Part shown: positions 1 to 9,915 of the stretch, in pieces
Position numbering within the stretch: position 1 is the stretch's first letter
Layout: each line of letters starts with the position of its first letter
Translations under genes and position numbers: made by a program
The notes under the pieces: model-generated
What the model saw: only the letters and a program-made list of their open reading frames with translations
Databases searched by the model: none
Told to the model about the DNA's origin: nothing
From: Halobacteriales archaeon SW_5_70_135
GTDB taxonomy: Archaea; Halobacteriota; Halobacteria; Halobacteriales; SW-7-71-33
Length of the DNA: 33,068 bases
NCBI GenBank assembly: GCA_003022865.1
Contig: PXSK01000036.1
Coordinates: 1 to 33,068, forward strand
Direction of reading: 5' to 3'

Positions 1-1
1 C

Positions 2-412
2 GTCGAGAGCGTGCGACGGGACGGCGACCGCTGGCGTGTCGTGACCGGCGAGGGCGGCGTCACCGTCGACGATGTCGTGCTGACGACGCCGGCGGACGTC
101 ACCGCCGACCTCTCGGCGACGGCCGACCCCCTCGCTGCCGCGACGCTGCGTCGACTGCGGTGCAACCTGGTCGCGCGCGTCTATCTCCGCTCCGAGGCCG
201 ACCTCCGGGGGGTCGGTTGCGGGGTGCCGCGCCGCGAGACGCCGCCGATCGACGGGGTGACCCACACCGCCTCGCTGTTCGACCGGGAGACGCACACGGT
301 GGCGCTCGGCGCGGACGACCGCGTGAGCGCGGGGGCGGACGACGCGGCGCTGATCGACGCCGCCCTCCGGGACCGACAGCGTGAAGCCGTCGCCGCCCGG
401 GACAGTGTCACA
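2..412 (+). pseudogene. Partial FAD-dependent oxidoreductase (protoporphyrinogen oxidase/amine oxidase-like), apparently truncated
   Basis: The window opens inside this gene, in frame 2. The visible part reads VESVRRDGDRWRVV, then a beta-strand/linker typical of flavin amine oxidases (DDVVLTTPADVTADL), then a segment resembling the substrate domain of haloarchaeal protoporphyrinogen-oxidase-like proteins (GVTHTASLFDRETHTVALG). Recognisable similarity ends near base 370. The expected C-terminal part, with the second FAD contact, is missing. Frame 2 then stays open deep into hyuA with Arg/Pro-rich nonsense, and no proper end is visible. In frame 1 a short tail ending GVGPTVARA stops at 457-459, overlapping the hyuA ATG as ATGA, so the original gene may have ended there before a deletion or frameshift. 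The family call is by pattern only. An amine oxidase or phytoene-desaturase relative is also possible. Confidence 0.45.
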
Positions 413-455
413 TGGTTCAGGAGACTGTCGGCGTCGGGCCGACGGTGGCGCGAGC

Positions 456-2504
456 ATGACCGGGGACGGCCCCCGCGTCGGCGTCGACGTCGGCGGCACG
501 TTCACCGACCTGGTCGCGGTCGAGGACGGCCGCCTCCGGACCGAGAAGACAGCCTCGACGCCGGCGGCGCGCGAGGCGGGCGTCGTCGACGCGCTCGACG
601 CGGTCGCCGCCTCCGAGCTCTCGCCGTCGGCGGTCGAATTCTTCGGGCACGGGACGACGGTGGCGACGAACGCGGTCATAGAGCGCGAGTGGGCGGAGAC
701 GGCGCTGCTCACCACCGAGGGGTTCCGCGACGCCCTGGAGATCGGTCGCCAGGACCGCCCGGCGCTGTACGACCTGTCGGCGGAGAAGCCCGCCCCGGTC
801 GTCGAGCGGGACCGGCGGTACGGGGTGCCCGAGCGGACCGGCGAGCGCGGCGACGTGCTGGAGCCGCTCGACGAAGCGGCGGTCCGAGAGACGGCGGCGG
901 AGCTCCGGGCCGACGGCGTGGACGGCGTCGCCGTCAGCCTGCTGTTCGCCTTCGAGAACGACGACCACGAGCGTCGCGTCGCGGAGCTCCTCCGGGAGGA
1001 GCTCGACGCCCACGTCTCGCTGTCGAGCGTCGTCCACCCGGAGATCAGGGAGTACGAGCGCACGCTGGTGACAGCGCTGAACGCCGCGCTGGCGCCGGTG
1101 ATGGACGACTACCTCGGGCGACTGAAGCGACGGGTGCGCGACCGCGGCGTCGACGCCGACCCGCGGGTGATGGGCTCGGCCGGGGGTCTGCTGACGGCGA
1201 CGGCGGCCCGCGAGCGGCCGGTGCACACGCTCCTGTCGGGTCCGGCCGCGGGCGTCCAGGGGGCGACCCACGTCGCCGGCCTCGCCGGCGTCGACGACCT
1301 GATCACGATGGACATGGGTGGCACCTCCTGTGACGTCTCGCTCGTCAAGGGCGGCGAGCCGGTCGTGACGACCGACGTGACGGTGGGCGACTACCCCGTC
1401 GGCGTGCCCGCCGTCGACGTGCACACCGTCGGCGCGGGCGGCGGCTCGGTCGCCTGGCTCGACGACGGCGGGGCGCTCCGCGTCGGTCCCGAGAGCGCCG
1501 GCGCCGACCCGGGACCGGTCTGCTACGGCCGCGGCGGCGACCGGCCGACGACCACGGACGCCCACCTGCTGCTCGGCCGGCTGGACCCGGCGGCGTTCGC
1601 GGGCGACCTCGACCCCGACCGCGACGCGGTGCGGGCGGTCTTCGAGCGCGACCTGGCGGACCCGCTGGGCGTCTCCGTCCGCGAGGCCGCGGAGGGCGTG
1701 CTCAGGGTGGCCGACGCGAACACCGAGCGGGCACTGCGGGTCGTCTCCGTCGAGCGGGGCCACGACCCGCGCTCGTTCGCGCTGGTGGCCTTCGGCGGCG
1801 CCGGACCGCTGCACGCGCCGAGTGTGGCTCGCGAACTCGACGTGCCGCGCGTGCTCGTGCCGCCACGGGCGGGCGTGCTCTCGGCGCTCGGCCTGCTCGT
1901 CAGCGACGCTCAGTACGAGTTCGGCACCTCGCGGGTGCGTCCCTGGCGCGCGGTCGACGCCGAGGACCTCCGGGAGACGCTGGCCGGCCTCCGCGCGAAC
2001 GGGCGTGACAGGCTCGCCGAGGAGGGGATACCGCCCGAGCGGCGGCGCCTGGAGCCACGGGTCGACCTGCGCTACGAGGGCCAGTCGTACGAGCTGTCGG
2101 TGCCGGTGCCGTCGGCGGTCGCGGCCGTCGACGCCGACACGCTGTCGACGGTCGCGGACCGCTTCCACGAGCGCCACCGCCGACGCTACGGTCACGCCTA
2201 CCCGGACGGGGCGCTGGAGCTGGTCACCGTCCGCCTGCGGGCACGCGGGGTCGTCCCCGACCCGGACCTGCGCCCGTCCGCCGTCGGCGGTGACCTGGCG
2301 GACGCGGTCCGCGAAACGCGGCCGGTCGTCCACGACGGCACCGAGCGGGCGACGCGGGTGTACGACCGCGAGGCGATGCCGACCGGCGTCGCGTTCGAGG
2401 GGCCGGCGGTCGTCGAAGGGACCGAGAGCACGCTCGTCGTCGGGCCGGAGCGGCGCGCCAGCGTCGACGAGTACGGCACTCTCGACGTGGAGGTGGCGCC
2501 GTGA
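456..2504 (+). CDS. hyuA: Hydantoinase/oxoprolinase family subunit A (HyuA)
   Basis: 682 aa, ATP-dependent hydantoinase/5-oxoprolinase alpha-type subunit. Family members use ATP to open a cyclic amide (N-methylhydantoin, 5-oxoproline), and related acetone carboxylase subunits use a similar fold. The N-terminus carries the acetate-kinase-like phosphate loop GVDVGGTFTDLV (residues 9-20). GHGTTVATNAVIER follows, then a second nucleotide-binding motif MDMGGTSCDVSLV and a late glycine-rich VAFGGAGPLHA segment. Length is normal for the family (about 680). The ATG at 456 is preferred over an upstream GTG at 381 because family homology begins exactly at VGVDVGGT. The gene ends in a GTGA overlap with hyuB, so the two are translationally coupled. 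The cytosolic HyuA-HyuB complex is expected. The true substrate cannot be deduced from sequence, and annotation as N-methylhydantoinase A is by family only. Confidence 0.9.
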   Translation: MTGDGPRVGVDVGGTFTDLVAVEDGRLRTEKTASTPAAREAGVVDALDAVAASELSPSAVEFFGHGTTVATNAVIEREWAETALLTTEGFRDALEIGRQDRPALYDLSAEKPAPVVERDRRYGVPERTGERGDVLEPLDEAAVRETAAELRADGVDGVAVSLLFAFENDDHERRVAELLREELDAHVSLSSVVHPEIREYERTLVTALNAALAPVMDDYLGRLKRRVRDRGVDADPRVMGSAGGLLTATAARERPVHTLLSGPAAGVQGATHVAGLAGVDDLITMDMGGTSCDVSLVKGGEPVVTTDVTVGDYPVGVPAVDVHTVGAGGGSVAWLDDGGALRVGPESAGADPGPVCYGRGGDRPTTTDAHLLLGRLDPAAFAGDLDPDRDAVRAVFERDLADPLGVSVREAAEGVLRVADANTERALRVVSVERGHDPRSFALVAFGGAGPLHAPSVARELDVPRVLVPPRAGVLSALGLLVSDAQYEFGTSRVRPWRAVDAEDLRETLAGLRANGRDRLAEEGIPPERRRLEPRVDLRYEGQSYELSVPVPSAVAAVDADTLSTVADRFHERHRRRYGHAYPDGALELVTVRLRARGVVPDPDLRPSAVGGDLADAVRETRPVVHDGTERATRVYDREAMPTGVAFEGPAVVEGTESTLVVGPERRASVDEYGTLDVEVAP

Positions 2505-4366
2505 GCGGTGTCGACGCCGACGCCGGCGGGGTCGACGAGGTCGACCCGGTCACGCTGGAGGTGGTGCGCAACGCCTGCGCGGCGGTCTGCGAGGAGATGA
2601 ACGCCACCCTCGTGCGCACCGCCCACTCGCCGAACGTCACCGAGCGACGCGACTGTTCGTGTGCGCTGTTCGACGTTCCCGCCACCGCCGGTGACGGAGA
2701 GGGGTCGCCGCCGACGAGCAACGCGGCGGAGCGGCTGACCCCCGGCAGACACGCCGAGATGGTCAGTCAGGCGGAGAACATGCCGGTCCACCTGGGGGCG
2801 ATGCCGTTCTCGGTGGCCGCCGCCCTGGAGCGGTTCCCGCCGGCGACGCTGTCGCCGGGCGACGCCGTCCTGCTCAACGACCCGTACCGCGGCGGCGCCC
2901 ACCTGCCCGACCTCACACTGGTGACGCCCGTCTTCGTCGACCGAGCTGACCCCGAACTCGTCGCCGTCGTCGCCAACCGCGCCCACCACGCCGACGTCGG
3001 CGGGGTGACCGCCGGCAGCGTCGCCGCCGACGCCACCGAGATCTACCAGGAGGGGGTCCGCGTTCCGCCGGTGAAGCTGTACGACGGCGGCGAGCGCGTC
3101 GAGGCGGTGTTCGAGACGCTGCGGGCGAACGTCCGCACGCCCGACGAGCGGACGGGCGACCTGCGCGCACAGGCGGCCGCCAACCGGACCGGACGGCGTC
3201 GCTTCCGCGGTCTCGTCGCCGAGCACGGGATCGAGACGCTCCGGACCGCCCTGAGGGAGGTGAAGGCGTACAGCGAGCGCCGGACGCGGAGCGAACTCGA
3301 CGCGCTGCCGGACGGCGAGTATGCCTTCGAGGACGTGCTCGACGACGACGGCCACGGTAACGAAGACCTGCCGGTGCGAGCGACGGTGACCGTCGACGGC
3401 GACGCGGTGACGGTCGACTTCGCCGGCACGGCCGACCAGACCGAGGGACCGGTCAACGCCGTCCGCGCCGTCACCGCGTCGGCCACCTACTACGCCGTGC
3501 GCTGCGTGACCGACCCGTCGGTCCCGCCGAACCACGGCTGCTACCGGCCGGTGCGGATCGAGACGCCGCGACGCTCGCTGGTCGACCCCGAGCCGCCCGC
3601 GGCCGTCGTCGGCGGCAACCTGGAGACCTCACAGCGGGTGACCGACGTCGTGCTCGGGGCGTTCGCCCGGGCGGACCCGGAGCGGTCGGTCGCCGCCTGC
3701 CAGGGGACGATGAACAACCTCACGCTGGGCGGGACCGACGCCGACGGCGCGGCCTACACGTTCTACGAGACACAGGCCGGCGGCTTCGGCGGCCGCGCCG
3801 CCGGCGACGGGACCGACGCCGTCCACGTCCACATGAGCAACACGCTGAACACCCCCGCCGAGGTGCTGGAGACGGCCTACCCGCTCCGGGTGCGCGAGTA
3901 CGCCCTCCGACCGGACTCCGGCGGCGCCGGTCGCTTCCGGGGCGGTCTCGGTCTCGTCCGGGCGATCGAGGCCCGCGAGCCGGCGGTCTGTAGCCTGCTT
4001 GCCGACCGACAGCGCAACGCCCCGTACGGACTCGCCGGCGGCGACCCCGGGGCGACCGGCGAGACACACCTGCTCGCCGCGGGCGACGCGAGCGCCGACG
4101 CGGACGCGGCCGAGGGCGAAGACGGAGACAGAAGCGAAAACGGAGACGACGGGACTGAACGGCGACTCCCGGCGAAGACCACCCGACGGCTGGACGCCGG
4201 CGACGTGGTTCGCCTGCGGACGCCCGGCGGCGGCGGCTACGGCGACCCCGGCGAGCGCGACCCGGCGGCGATCGCCCGCGACCTGCGGCTGGGCAAGGTC
4301 ACCCCCGAGCGCGTCCGAGCGGTGTACGGGCTGGACCCCGAGGAGCTCCTCGCGTCGGACGACTGA
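2501..4366 (+). CDS. hyuB: Hydantoinase/oxoprolinase family subunit B (HyuB)
   Basis: 621 aa, partner of HyuA in an ATP-dependent hydantoinase/oxoprolinase. It starts with GTG inside the hyuA stop codon (GTGA). Family signatures visible are the N-terminal [46 protein letters not shown], the GGFGGRA segment, and the C-terminal glycine-rich tail [15 protein letters not shown]. Near residues 530-560 there is an acidic, low-complexity stretch (repeated Asp/Ala/Glu, then ENGDDGTE) between the last conserved core segment and the C-terminal tail. It looks like a haloadaptive surface loop. The gene follows hyuA in one transcript. Nothing in the flanks fixes the substrate, so hydantoin, 5-oxoproline and related lactams all remain possible. 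Confidence 0.9.
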   Translation: MSGVDADAGGVDEVDPVTLEVVRNACAAVCEEMNATLVRTAHSPNVTERRDCSCALFDVPATAGDGEGSPPTSNAAERLTPGRHAEMVSQAENMPVHLGAMPFSVAAALERFPPATLSPGDAVLLNDPYRGGAHLPDLTLVTPVFVDRADPELVAVVANRAHHADVGGVTAGSVAADATEIYQEGVRVPPVKLYDGGERVEAVFETLRANVRTPDERTGDLRAQAAANRTGRRRFRGLVAEHGIETLRTALREVKAYSERRTRSELDALPDGEYAFEDVLDDDGHGNEDLPVRATVTVDGDAVTVDFAGTADQTEGPVNAVRAVTASATYYAVRCVTDPSVPPNHGCYRPVRIETPRRSLVDPEPPAAVVGGNLETSQRVTDVVLGAFARADPERSVAACQGTMNNLTLGGTDADGAAYTFYETQAGGFGGRAAGDGTDAVHVHMSNTLNTPAEVLETAYPLRVREYALRPDSGGAGRFRGGLGLVRAIEAREPAVCSLLADRQRNAPYGLAGGDPGATGETHLLAAGDASADADAAEGEDGDRSENGDDGTERRLPAKTTRRLDAGDVVRLRTPGGGGYGDPGERDPAAIARDLRLGKVTPERVRAVYGLDPEELLASDD

Positions 4367-4443
4367 CGCCGATGCGGGCGTCGGGCCGACCTCGCGGCTC
4401 CGGACTGGACGACAGTGCTGTGTACCGTCGGCTCAGTCGCCGG

Positions 4444-4627
4444 TCAGTCGCCGTCACCGTCGCTCGCTTCCTCCTCCAGCGAGACCGACAGCGCGCCACA
4501 AACTGTCGACAGTCCGAGCAGTGCGAGTCGCCGCCCACCGGCAGTCGGCGGCGAGTGCGAGTGCCGCGAACGCACCGGTCAGCGCCCCGAACAGGTACGC
4601 CCCCGTCCGTGTGTCCGCGAGTGACAT
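4444..4627 (-). pseudogene. Small membrane protein gene with a one-base frameshift
   Basis: Read on the minus strand from ATG 4627, the first frame gives MSLADTRTGAYLFGALTG and FAALALAADCRW, a convincing start plus a transmembrane helix, then loses sense and ends at 4454. Shifting by one base within the alanine/glycine-rich stretch around 4530-4545 restores RRLALLGLSTVCGALSVS and then LEEEASDGDGD before a stop at 4444-4446. That is a second helix and an acidic tail, as in small haloarchaeal two-helix membrane proteins of about 60 aa. The pattern fits one inserted base, either a true mutation or a sequencing error in GC-rich DNA. No function is known. Nearest neighbours are hyuB (convergent) and a divergent membrane protein. 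Confidence 0.45.
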
Positions 4628-4659
4628 GCGTCGGTCGACGGGACGGGCCGCGGACACCT

Positions 4660-4757
4660 GAACACCCCGGTGTGCGGGCGGTCTCTCCGAAGACACGCTC
4701 CGTCTCGTGACGGCGGACGGCGGGAACACTCCGGCGTTCGGGCGGTCTCGCCCTGGG
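4660..4757. repeat. Two degenerate copies of a short GAACAC-CCGG-GT element
   Basis: Copy 1 (about 4660-4689) and copy 2 (about 4723-4752) share GAACAC(C/T)CCGG(T/C)GT, followed by CGGGCGGTCTC(T/G)CC. The core of copy 1 forms a small inverted repeat (ACACC/GGTGT). A third, shorter relative lies at 25206-25226 in another intergenic region. The function is unknown. It could be a protein-binding site or a decayed dispersed element. The rest of the 4628-4896 spacer shows nothing else recognisable. Confidence 0.35.
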
Positions 4758-4896
4758 GTCGGAGCCGACCGTCGGTCGGTCGGCCGTCCGGGGGCCGGGG
4801 ACGCCACGCCGAAGTGCGCGCGGACACAACTCGGCTCGTGATCGCACGATCGAGCGCACGGCACCGCTGGCGCCGCCGCTGCGGGTCGTCCTCGGA

Positions 4897-5316
4897 ATGC
4901 TCGCGGGGATGGTCGCCACCCGGGCGATGGACCTGGCGATGGCCCGGCTGCCCGAGGGCGAGACCCCGCCCCGCGTCGCGAGCGGCGTCCTGACCGGGCG
5001 CGACCCGGCGGTGGCGCCGGCCAGACTCGCCGCCGTCGTCCACCACGTCGCCGGCTCGCTGACCGGCGGGCTGTTCGTCACGCTGTTGCTGTTCGCGGAG
5101 GCGCTGCTCGGCGTCTCGCCGGTCGCGCACGCCGCGGCCGTCGTCGCCCTCTACGGGCTGATGGTCGGCTTCTTCGCGCTCGTGCCGCTGCCGCGGGCGG
5201 ACCTGCCCCGCGAGCGGGTGCGACGGGTCGTCCGCGACTGGGCGGTCGTCGCCGCGGTCTACCTCGCCGTGCTCGTCGGGGTGACGTGGTCGACGACGCG
5301 GCTGCTGGTCGGGTGA
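4897..5316 (+). CDS. Four-helix membrane protein, function unknown
   Basis: 139 aa from ATG 4897. Four hydrophobic segments can be seen: VVLGMLAGMVATRAMDLAMA near the N-terminus, AAVVHHVAGSLTGGLFVTLL, AAVVALYGLMVGFFALVPL, and VVAAVYLAVLVGVTW at the end. Between helices 1 and 2 is a conserved-looking linker, ARLPEGETPPRVASGVLTG, of a kind seen in uncharacterised haloarchaeal membrane proteins. The frame remains open upstream through a plausible RTIERTAPLAPPLR segment. No ATG or GTG was found there in frame, so the true start could be a rarer codon further upstream. The gene ends 84 bases before the ACP operon and shares its strand, but a weak promoter-like sequence in between suggests separate transcription. 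No enzymatic motif is visible. Confidence 0.65.
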   Translation: MLAGMVATRAMDLAMARLPEGETPPRVASGVLTGRDPAVAPARLAAVVHHVAGSLTGGLFVTLLLFAEALLGVSPVAHAAAVVALYGLMVGFFALVPLPRADLPRERVRRVVRDWAVVAAVYLAVLVGVTWSTTRLLVG

Positions 5317-5366
5317 GTCGCGCGGAGCCGGGCGAGACGAAGGAACCGAAGGGAGGGGGAGCCGTG

Positions 5367-5373
5367 GATTTTT
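5367..5373 (+). promoter_or_regulatory. Possible TATA element of the ACP operon
   Basis: GATTTTT sits about 28-34 bases before the ACP start codon at 5401 and is the only AT-rich run in a GC-rich spacer. The spacing suits a leaderless haloarchaeal transcript, but the sequence is a poor match to a TATA box. Confidence 0.3.
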
Positions 5374-5400
5374 CCCCGCCACTGGCGTACGTCGGGTAAC

Positions 5401-5637
5401 ATGGAGAGCACGGACACGGCGGCGGTCGACCGCATCATCGCGGACGTGCTCAGGGTCGACCCGGAGACGCTGGACGCGGAGACGGTCTTCGGCGAGGACG
5501 TGCCGGCCGAGTCGCTCGACTACGTCGAGATAGCCGAAACCGTCGAGTTCGAGCTCGGCGTCCGGGTGCCCGACGAGGACCTCCAGACGTTCGAGACCGT
5601 CGGCGACGTGCGCGAGTACGTGACAGGGCGCCGGTAA
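5401..5637 (+). CDS. acpP: Acyl carrier protein (ACP)
   Basis: 78 aa, acidic, the size and helical pattern of a type II acyl carrier protein. Helix I (VDRIIADVLRVDPETL) and the loop with FGEDVPAESLDYVEIAE hold the phosphopantetheine site. Ser38 is in the sequence ESLD, where most bacterial ACPs have DSLD, so the first Asp is replaced by Glu but the Ser-Leu-Asp core is kept. The end, VRVPDEDLQTFETVGDVREYV, matches helix III and IV of ACPs. It is the first gene of a five-gene operon, with the ketosynthase ATG directly after its stop codon. ACPs are generally absent from archaea, so the gene probably came from bacteria, although its codon use already matches the host. A carrier protein for a polyketide or peptide pathway is an alternative to fatty acid synthesis. 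Confidence 0.9.
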   Translation: MESTDTAAVDRIIADVLRVDPETLDAETVFGEDVPAESLDYVEIAETVEFELGVRVPDEDLQTFETVGDVREYVTGRR

Positions 5638-6854
<1,217 letters not shown>

Positions 6855-6858
<4 letters not shown>

Positions 6859-7253
6859 CCGACCGCACCCGGACCGTGACCTGTGGCACGGACCTCGTCG
6901 CCGTCGACCGGGTCGGCGACCTCGTCGAGCGGTTCGGCGACTCCTTTCTGGAGCGGACGTACACCGAGCGCGAGGTGGCGTACTGCCGCTCGCGGGCGGT
7001 GCCGGCACAGCACCTCGCCGCCCGCTGGGCCGCCAAGGAGGCCGCCGCGAAGGCTCTGCCGGGCGAGAACCTGGTCCACGGCGACGTGGAGGTGACCCGC
7101 GACGGGGGACGGCCGCGACTCGTCCTGCACGGTCGGGCGGCCGCGGCCGCCGGCGACGCCGAGACCGCCGTGAGCCTGAGCCACGACGCCACGCTCGGGC
7201 TGGCGACGGCACAGGTGGTCGTCCACGGACCGCGTCGGGAGGGGGACGGGTGA
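6855..7253 (+). CDS. acpS: Holo-ACP synthase (AcpS-type phosphopantetheinyl transferase)
   Basis: 132 aa, transfers 4'-phosphopantetheine from CoA to the serine of ACP. Signatures of AcpS: the N-terminal CGTDLVAVDRV with the metal ligand Asp13, FLERTYTEREVAYC, and the core HLAARWAAKEAAAKAL with Glu62. The C-terminal AVSLSHDATLGLATAQVVV corresponds to the SISH strand of the family. The length matches the short AcpS type (about 125), not the Sfp type. The start is the ATG at 6855, inside the ketosynthase stop codon (ATGA), and the end overlaps fabD as GTGA. Its place between the ketosynthase and FabD is strong evidence that the ACP of this operon is really converted to its holo form. AcpS is rarely found in archaea. 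Confidence 0.88.
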
Positions 7254-8167
7254 CCACCGCGCTGCTGTTTCCGGGACAGGGGAGCCAACGTCCGGGGGCG
7301 GGCGAGTCGTTCCACGACGCCTGGCCGGAGACCCGCCGGCGGTTCGACCGGCTCGACGAGCGCTACGACGGCGACCTCCGGGAACTCTGCTTCGACGCCG
7401 AGGAGGACCGGCTCCGGCGGACCGAACACACCCAGCCGGCGGTGTACGCCGTCGGCGTCGCCGTCGCCGGCGCGATACGCGAGCGGTACGGTCCGGCGGT
7501 GGACCTGGTCGCCGGCCACAGTCTGGGTCACTTCACCGCGGCGGCACACGCCGGGCTGTACGACCCCACCGACGGACTGGCGCTGGTGGCGGCCCGCGGG
7601 CGGGCGATGGCCCGGGCGGCACGCGAGGCGGGACCGGGGCGGATGGTCGCGGTCCTACTCGCCGACCCCGAGACGGTGACGGCGGCGTGTCGCGCGGTCG
7701 AGGGGGCGAGCGTCGCCGCCTACAACGCCGACCGGCAGACGGTGGTGAGCGGCTTCGGGGCGGCGGTCGAGCGGGTCCACGAGCGCGTCGAGCGCGAGGA
7801 GCGGGCCCGCTTCTTCGACCTCGACGTCGGGGCGGCCTTCCACTCGCCGGTGATGGCCGGCGCGGTCGACCCTGTCGCGGCGGCCGTCGAGCGCACGCCG
7901 ACGGCGAGGGCACGGCTGCCGGTCGTCTCCGACGTGACCGGCGAGCGCTACACGGCGCCGGCGGTGGCGCGTCGTGACCTCGTGGACCAGGTGCGCTCGC
8001 CGGTCGACTGGCGGGCGGTAACTCGCACGCTCGAAGCGGCCGGCGTGGACCGCTACGTCGAACTGCCGCCCGCGGGCACGCTCGCGGGCGTCGTCGAGCG
8101 GGCGACCGACGCCACGGTGGTGACGCTCGACCGACCGGCCGACGCACGGGAGGCGTTCGGCTCGTGA
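7250..8167 (+). CDS. fabD: Malonyl-CoA:ACP transacylase (FabD)
   Basis: 305 aa. It moves malonyl from CoA to holo-ACP through a serine ester. Seen in the sequence: LLFPGQGSQ at the N-terminus (oxyanion hole), the nucleophile Ser91 in GHSLGH, Arg116 in VAARGRAM (the arginine that binds the malonyl carboxylate in family members), His198 in AFHSPVM as catalytic base, and YNADRQTVVSG. Retained Arg116 favours a carboxylated extender such as malonyl or methylmalonyl. One oddity is that the usual GHSLGE has become GHSLGH (residue 94). It starts with GTG overlapping the acpS stop and ends in a GTGA overlap with fabG. The length (about 305) is normal for stand-alone FabD. Confidence 0.92.
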   Translation: MTTALLFPGQGSQRPGAGESFHDAWPETRRRFDRLDERYDGDLRELCFDAEEDRLRRTEHTQPAVYAVGVAVAGAIRERYGPAVDLVAGHSLGHFTAAAHAGLYDPTDGLALVAARGRAMARAAREAGPGRMVAVLLADPETVTAACRAVEGASVAAYNADRQTVVSGFGAAVERVHERVEREERARFFDLDVGAAFHSPVMAGAVDPVAAAVERTPTARARLPVVSDVTGERYTAPAVARRDLVDQVRSPVDWRAVTRTLEAAGVDRYVELPPAGTLAGVVERATDATVVTLDRPADAREAFGS

Positions 8168-8934
8168 GCGTCGACCCCGACCCGGAGGTCGACCCGGACC
8201 TGACGGACGAGGTCGCCGTCGTCACCGGCGGCACGCGCGGGATCGGGCGGGCGGTCACGCGACGGCTGGCGGAGGCGGGGGCGACGACGGTCGCCACGTA
8301 CCGCGAGGACGACGACGCGGCGGCGGCGACCGAGCGAGCGCTCGCGGCGGTCGACGCGACGACGGCGGTACGGCGGTTCGACGTCGGCGACAGCGAGGCC
8401 GTCCGCTCGAACTTCGAGGCGGTGCGCGAGACCCACGGCACGCCGTCGATCCTCGTCAACAACGCCGGCGTCATGGAGAACGGCACGCTCGTGCGGATGG
8501 GCGACGAGCAGTGGGGTGACGTGGTGCGGACGAACCTCACCGGCGCCTTCTACTGCACCCGCGCGGCGCTGCGGGGGATGCTCCGCGGGGACGGCGGCCG
8601 CGTGGTCAACGTGGCGAGCGTGGCCGCCGAGCGGGGCTGGTCGGGCCAGGCCAACTACGCCGCCAGCAAGGCCGGTCTAGTGGGACTGACCCGCTCGGCC
8701 GCCCGGGAGTACGGCGACCGGGGCGTCCGCGTCAACGCCGTCGCGCCCGGCTTCGTCGACACCGACATCTCCGCGGTGACCGACGAGGAGCGCGTCGCCG
8801 AGCGCGAGCCGGTCCCGCAGGACCGTGTCGCCGACCCCGACGAGGTGGCCGGCGTCGTCGCCTTCCTCGTCAGCGACGCGGCGAGCTACGTCAACGGCGC
8901 CGTCCTCCGGGTCGACGGCGGCCGTCTCGCCTGA
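8164..8934 (+). CDS. fabG: 3-oxoacyl-ACP reductase (FabG-like SDR)
   Basis: 256 aa short-chain dehydrogenase, expected to reduce the beta-keto group of the condensed acyl-ACP with NADPH. The Rossmann motif TGGTRGIG is at 21-28 and NNAG at 99-102. The catalytic tetrad is Asn124, Ser152, Tyr165 and Lys169 (NYAASKAG), followed by VNAVAPGFVDTDI. The tail YVNGAVLRVDGG is the usual FabG ending. A 15-residue acidic leader (VDPDPEVDPDLTDE) precedes the fold. The last gene of the operon, it starts with GTG inside the fabD stop codon. Haloarchaea often carry FabG paralogues for PHA synthesis, so the substrate could be acyl-CoA. The location in an ACP operon makes acyl-ACP more likely. Confidence 0.88.
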   Translation: MSVDPDPEVDPDLTDEVAVVTGGTRGIGRAVTRRLAEAGATTVATYREDDDAAAATERALAAVDATTAVRRFDVGDSEAVRSNFEAVRETHGTPSILVNNAGVMENGTLVRMGDEQWGDVVRTNLTGAFYCTRAALRGMLRGDGGRVVNVASVAAERGWSGQANYAASKAGLVGLTRSAAREYGDRGVRVNAVAPGFVDTDISAVTDEERVAEREPVPQDRVADPDEVAGVVAFLVSDAASYVNGAVLRVDGGRLA

Positions 8935-8952
8935 CCGGCCGGGACCGGGGGC

Positions 8953-9915
8953 TCAGAGCTCGACGACGACCTTCCCGCGGCTCTCCCGGTCCCGGAGTCG
9001 TCGATAGGCGCGGTCGAGGCCCGACGCCGACAGCGGGTGGACGCTGTCGACGTGTACCCGCACCGTCCCGTCGGCGAAGAGATCGACCAGCGGCTCCGTC
9101 GCGCGGAGCGCCCGCTCGGGCGTCGTCTCCAGGGCGTGCCCGAGATGGTAGCCGACGACGCTCGCGTTCGTGAAGAAGAGTCGCGGCGTCGCCACCGTCC
9201 CCGGCCGGCCGCTGGCGGTGCCGTAGGTGACGATCCGCCCACCGTCGGCGAGTGCCGCGACGCTCTCGCTGAAGGCCCGTCCGCCGACGCCGTCGAGCAC
9301 GAGGTCGACACCGTCGACGAGTGCCGCGACGCGGTCGGCGACGTCCTCCCGCTCGTAGTTCACGCCGTGATCGGCGCCCAGCTCGCGGGCGAGAGCGAGC
9401 TTCCCCGCGGTACTCGCCGTGCCGACCACCGTGGCGCCGGCCCGGCTCGCCAGCTGGACGGCGGCACTGCCGACGCCTCCGGCCGCGGCGTGGACGAGCA
9501 CGCACTCGTCGTCGGCCAGGTCGCCCCACTCGTGTAGACAGTTGTGCGCGGTGACCCACTGGACGGGGAGTGCGGCCGCCGCCGTCGCGTCCAGGCGGTC
9601 GGGCACCGGTATCAGGCGGTCGGCCTCGACGACGGCGTACTCGGCGAAGCCGCCGCGACAGAAGCCCGCGACCAGACCGTCCGGAACGTCGTCGACGGCG
9701 TCGCCGACGGCGTCGACCCGTCCGGCCACCTCCATCCCCGGCACGAACGGCGGCGTCGGGCCGCGCGGGTAGTCGCCGCGGTGTTGCTCCACGTCCGCGA
9801 AGTTGAGCCCCGCCGCCGTCACCGCCACGCGGACCTGCCCCGGACCGGGCTCGGGGACCGGCCGCCGCTCGGTCTCGAACGGACCGCCGTACTCGTGGAC
9901 GACGACGGCTCTCAC
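8953..9915 (-). CDS. MDR-family NADPH:quinone oxidoreductase-like protein (possible enoyl reductase)
   Basis: 320 aa from GTG 9915. This start is chosen because it is preceded by GGAGGGG at a good distance and because family homology starts at RAVVVHEYGGPFE. An ATG at 9957 would add only a 14-residue low-complexity leader. A GroES-like N-terminal domain (AAGLNFADVEQHRGDYP, PPFVPGMEVAGRVDAVG) is followed by the nucleotide-binding motif HAAAGGVGSAAVQLA (142-156). Zinc ligands of alcohol dehydrogenases are lacking, as in quinone reductases and the enoyl-reductase (ER) domains of PKS/FAS I. It converges on fabG with only 18 bases between the stops. Role as the missing enoyl reductase of the ACP operon is possible but unproven, since such genes are common and varied in haloarchaea. 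Confidence 0.8.
   Translation of the reverse strand: MRAVVVHEYGGPFETERRPVPEPGPGQVRVAVTAAGLNFADVEQHRGDYPRGPTPPFVPGMEVAGRVDAVGDAVDDVPDGLVAGFCRGGFAEYAVVEADRLIPVPDRLDATAAAALPVQWVTAHNCLHEWGDLADDECVLVHAAAGGVGSAAVQLASRAGATVVGTASTAGKLALARELGADHGVNYEREDVADRVAALVDGVDLVLDGVGGRAFSESVAALADGGRIVTYGTASGRPGTVATPRLFFTNASVVGYHLGHALETTPERALRATEPLVDLFADGTVRVHVDSVHPLSASGLDRAYRRLRDRESRGKVVVEL

Noticed and set aside
417-2333. Long open frame (638 codons) on the minus strand opposite hyuA
   Set aside because: It is a composition shadow of the GC-rich hyuA; no family motifs and heavy Arg/Val content.
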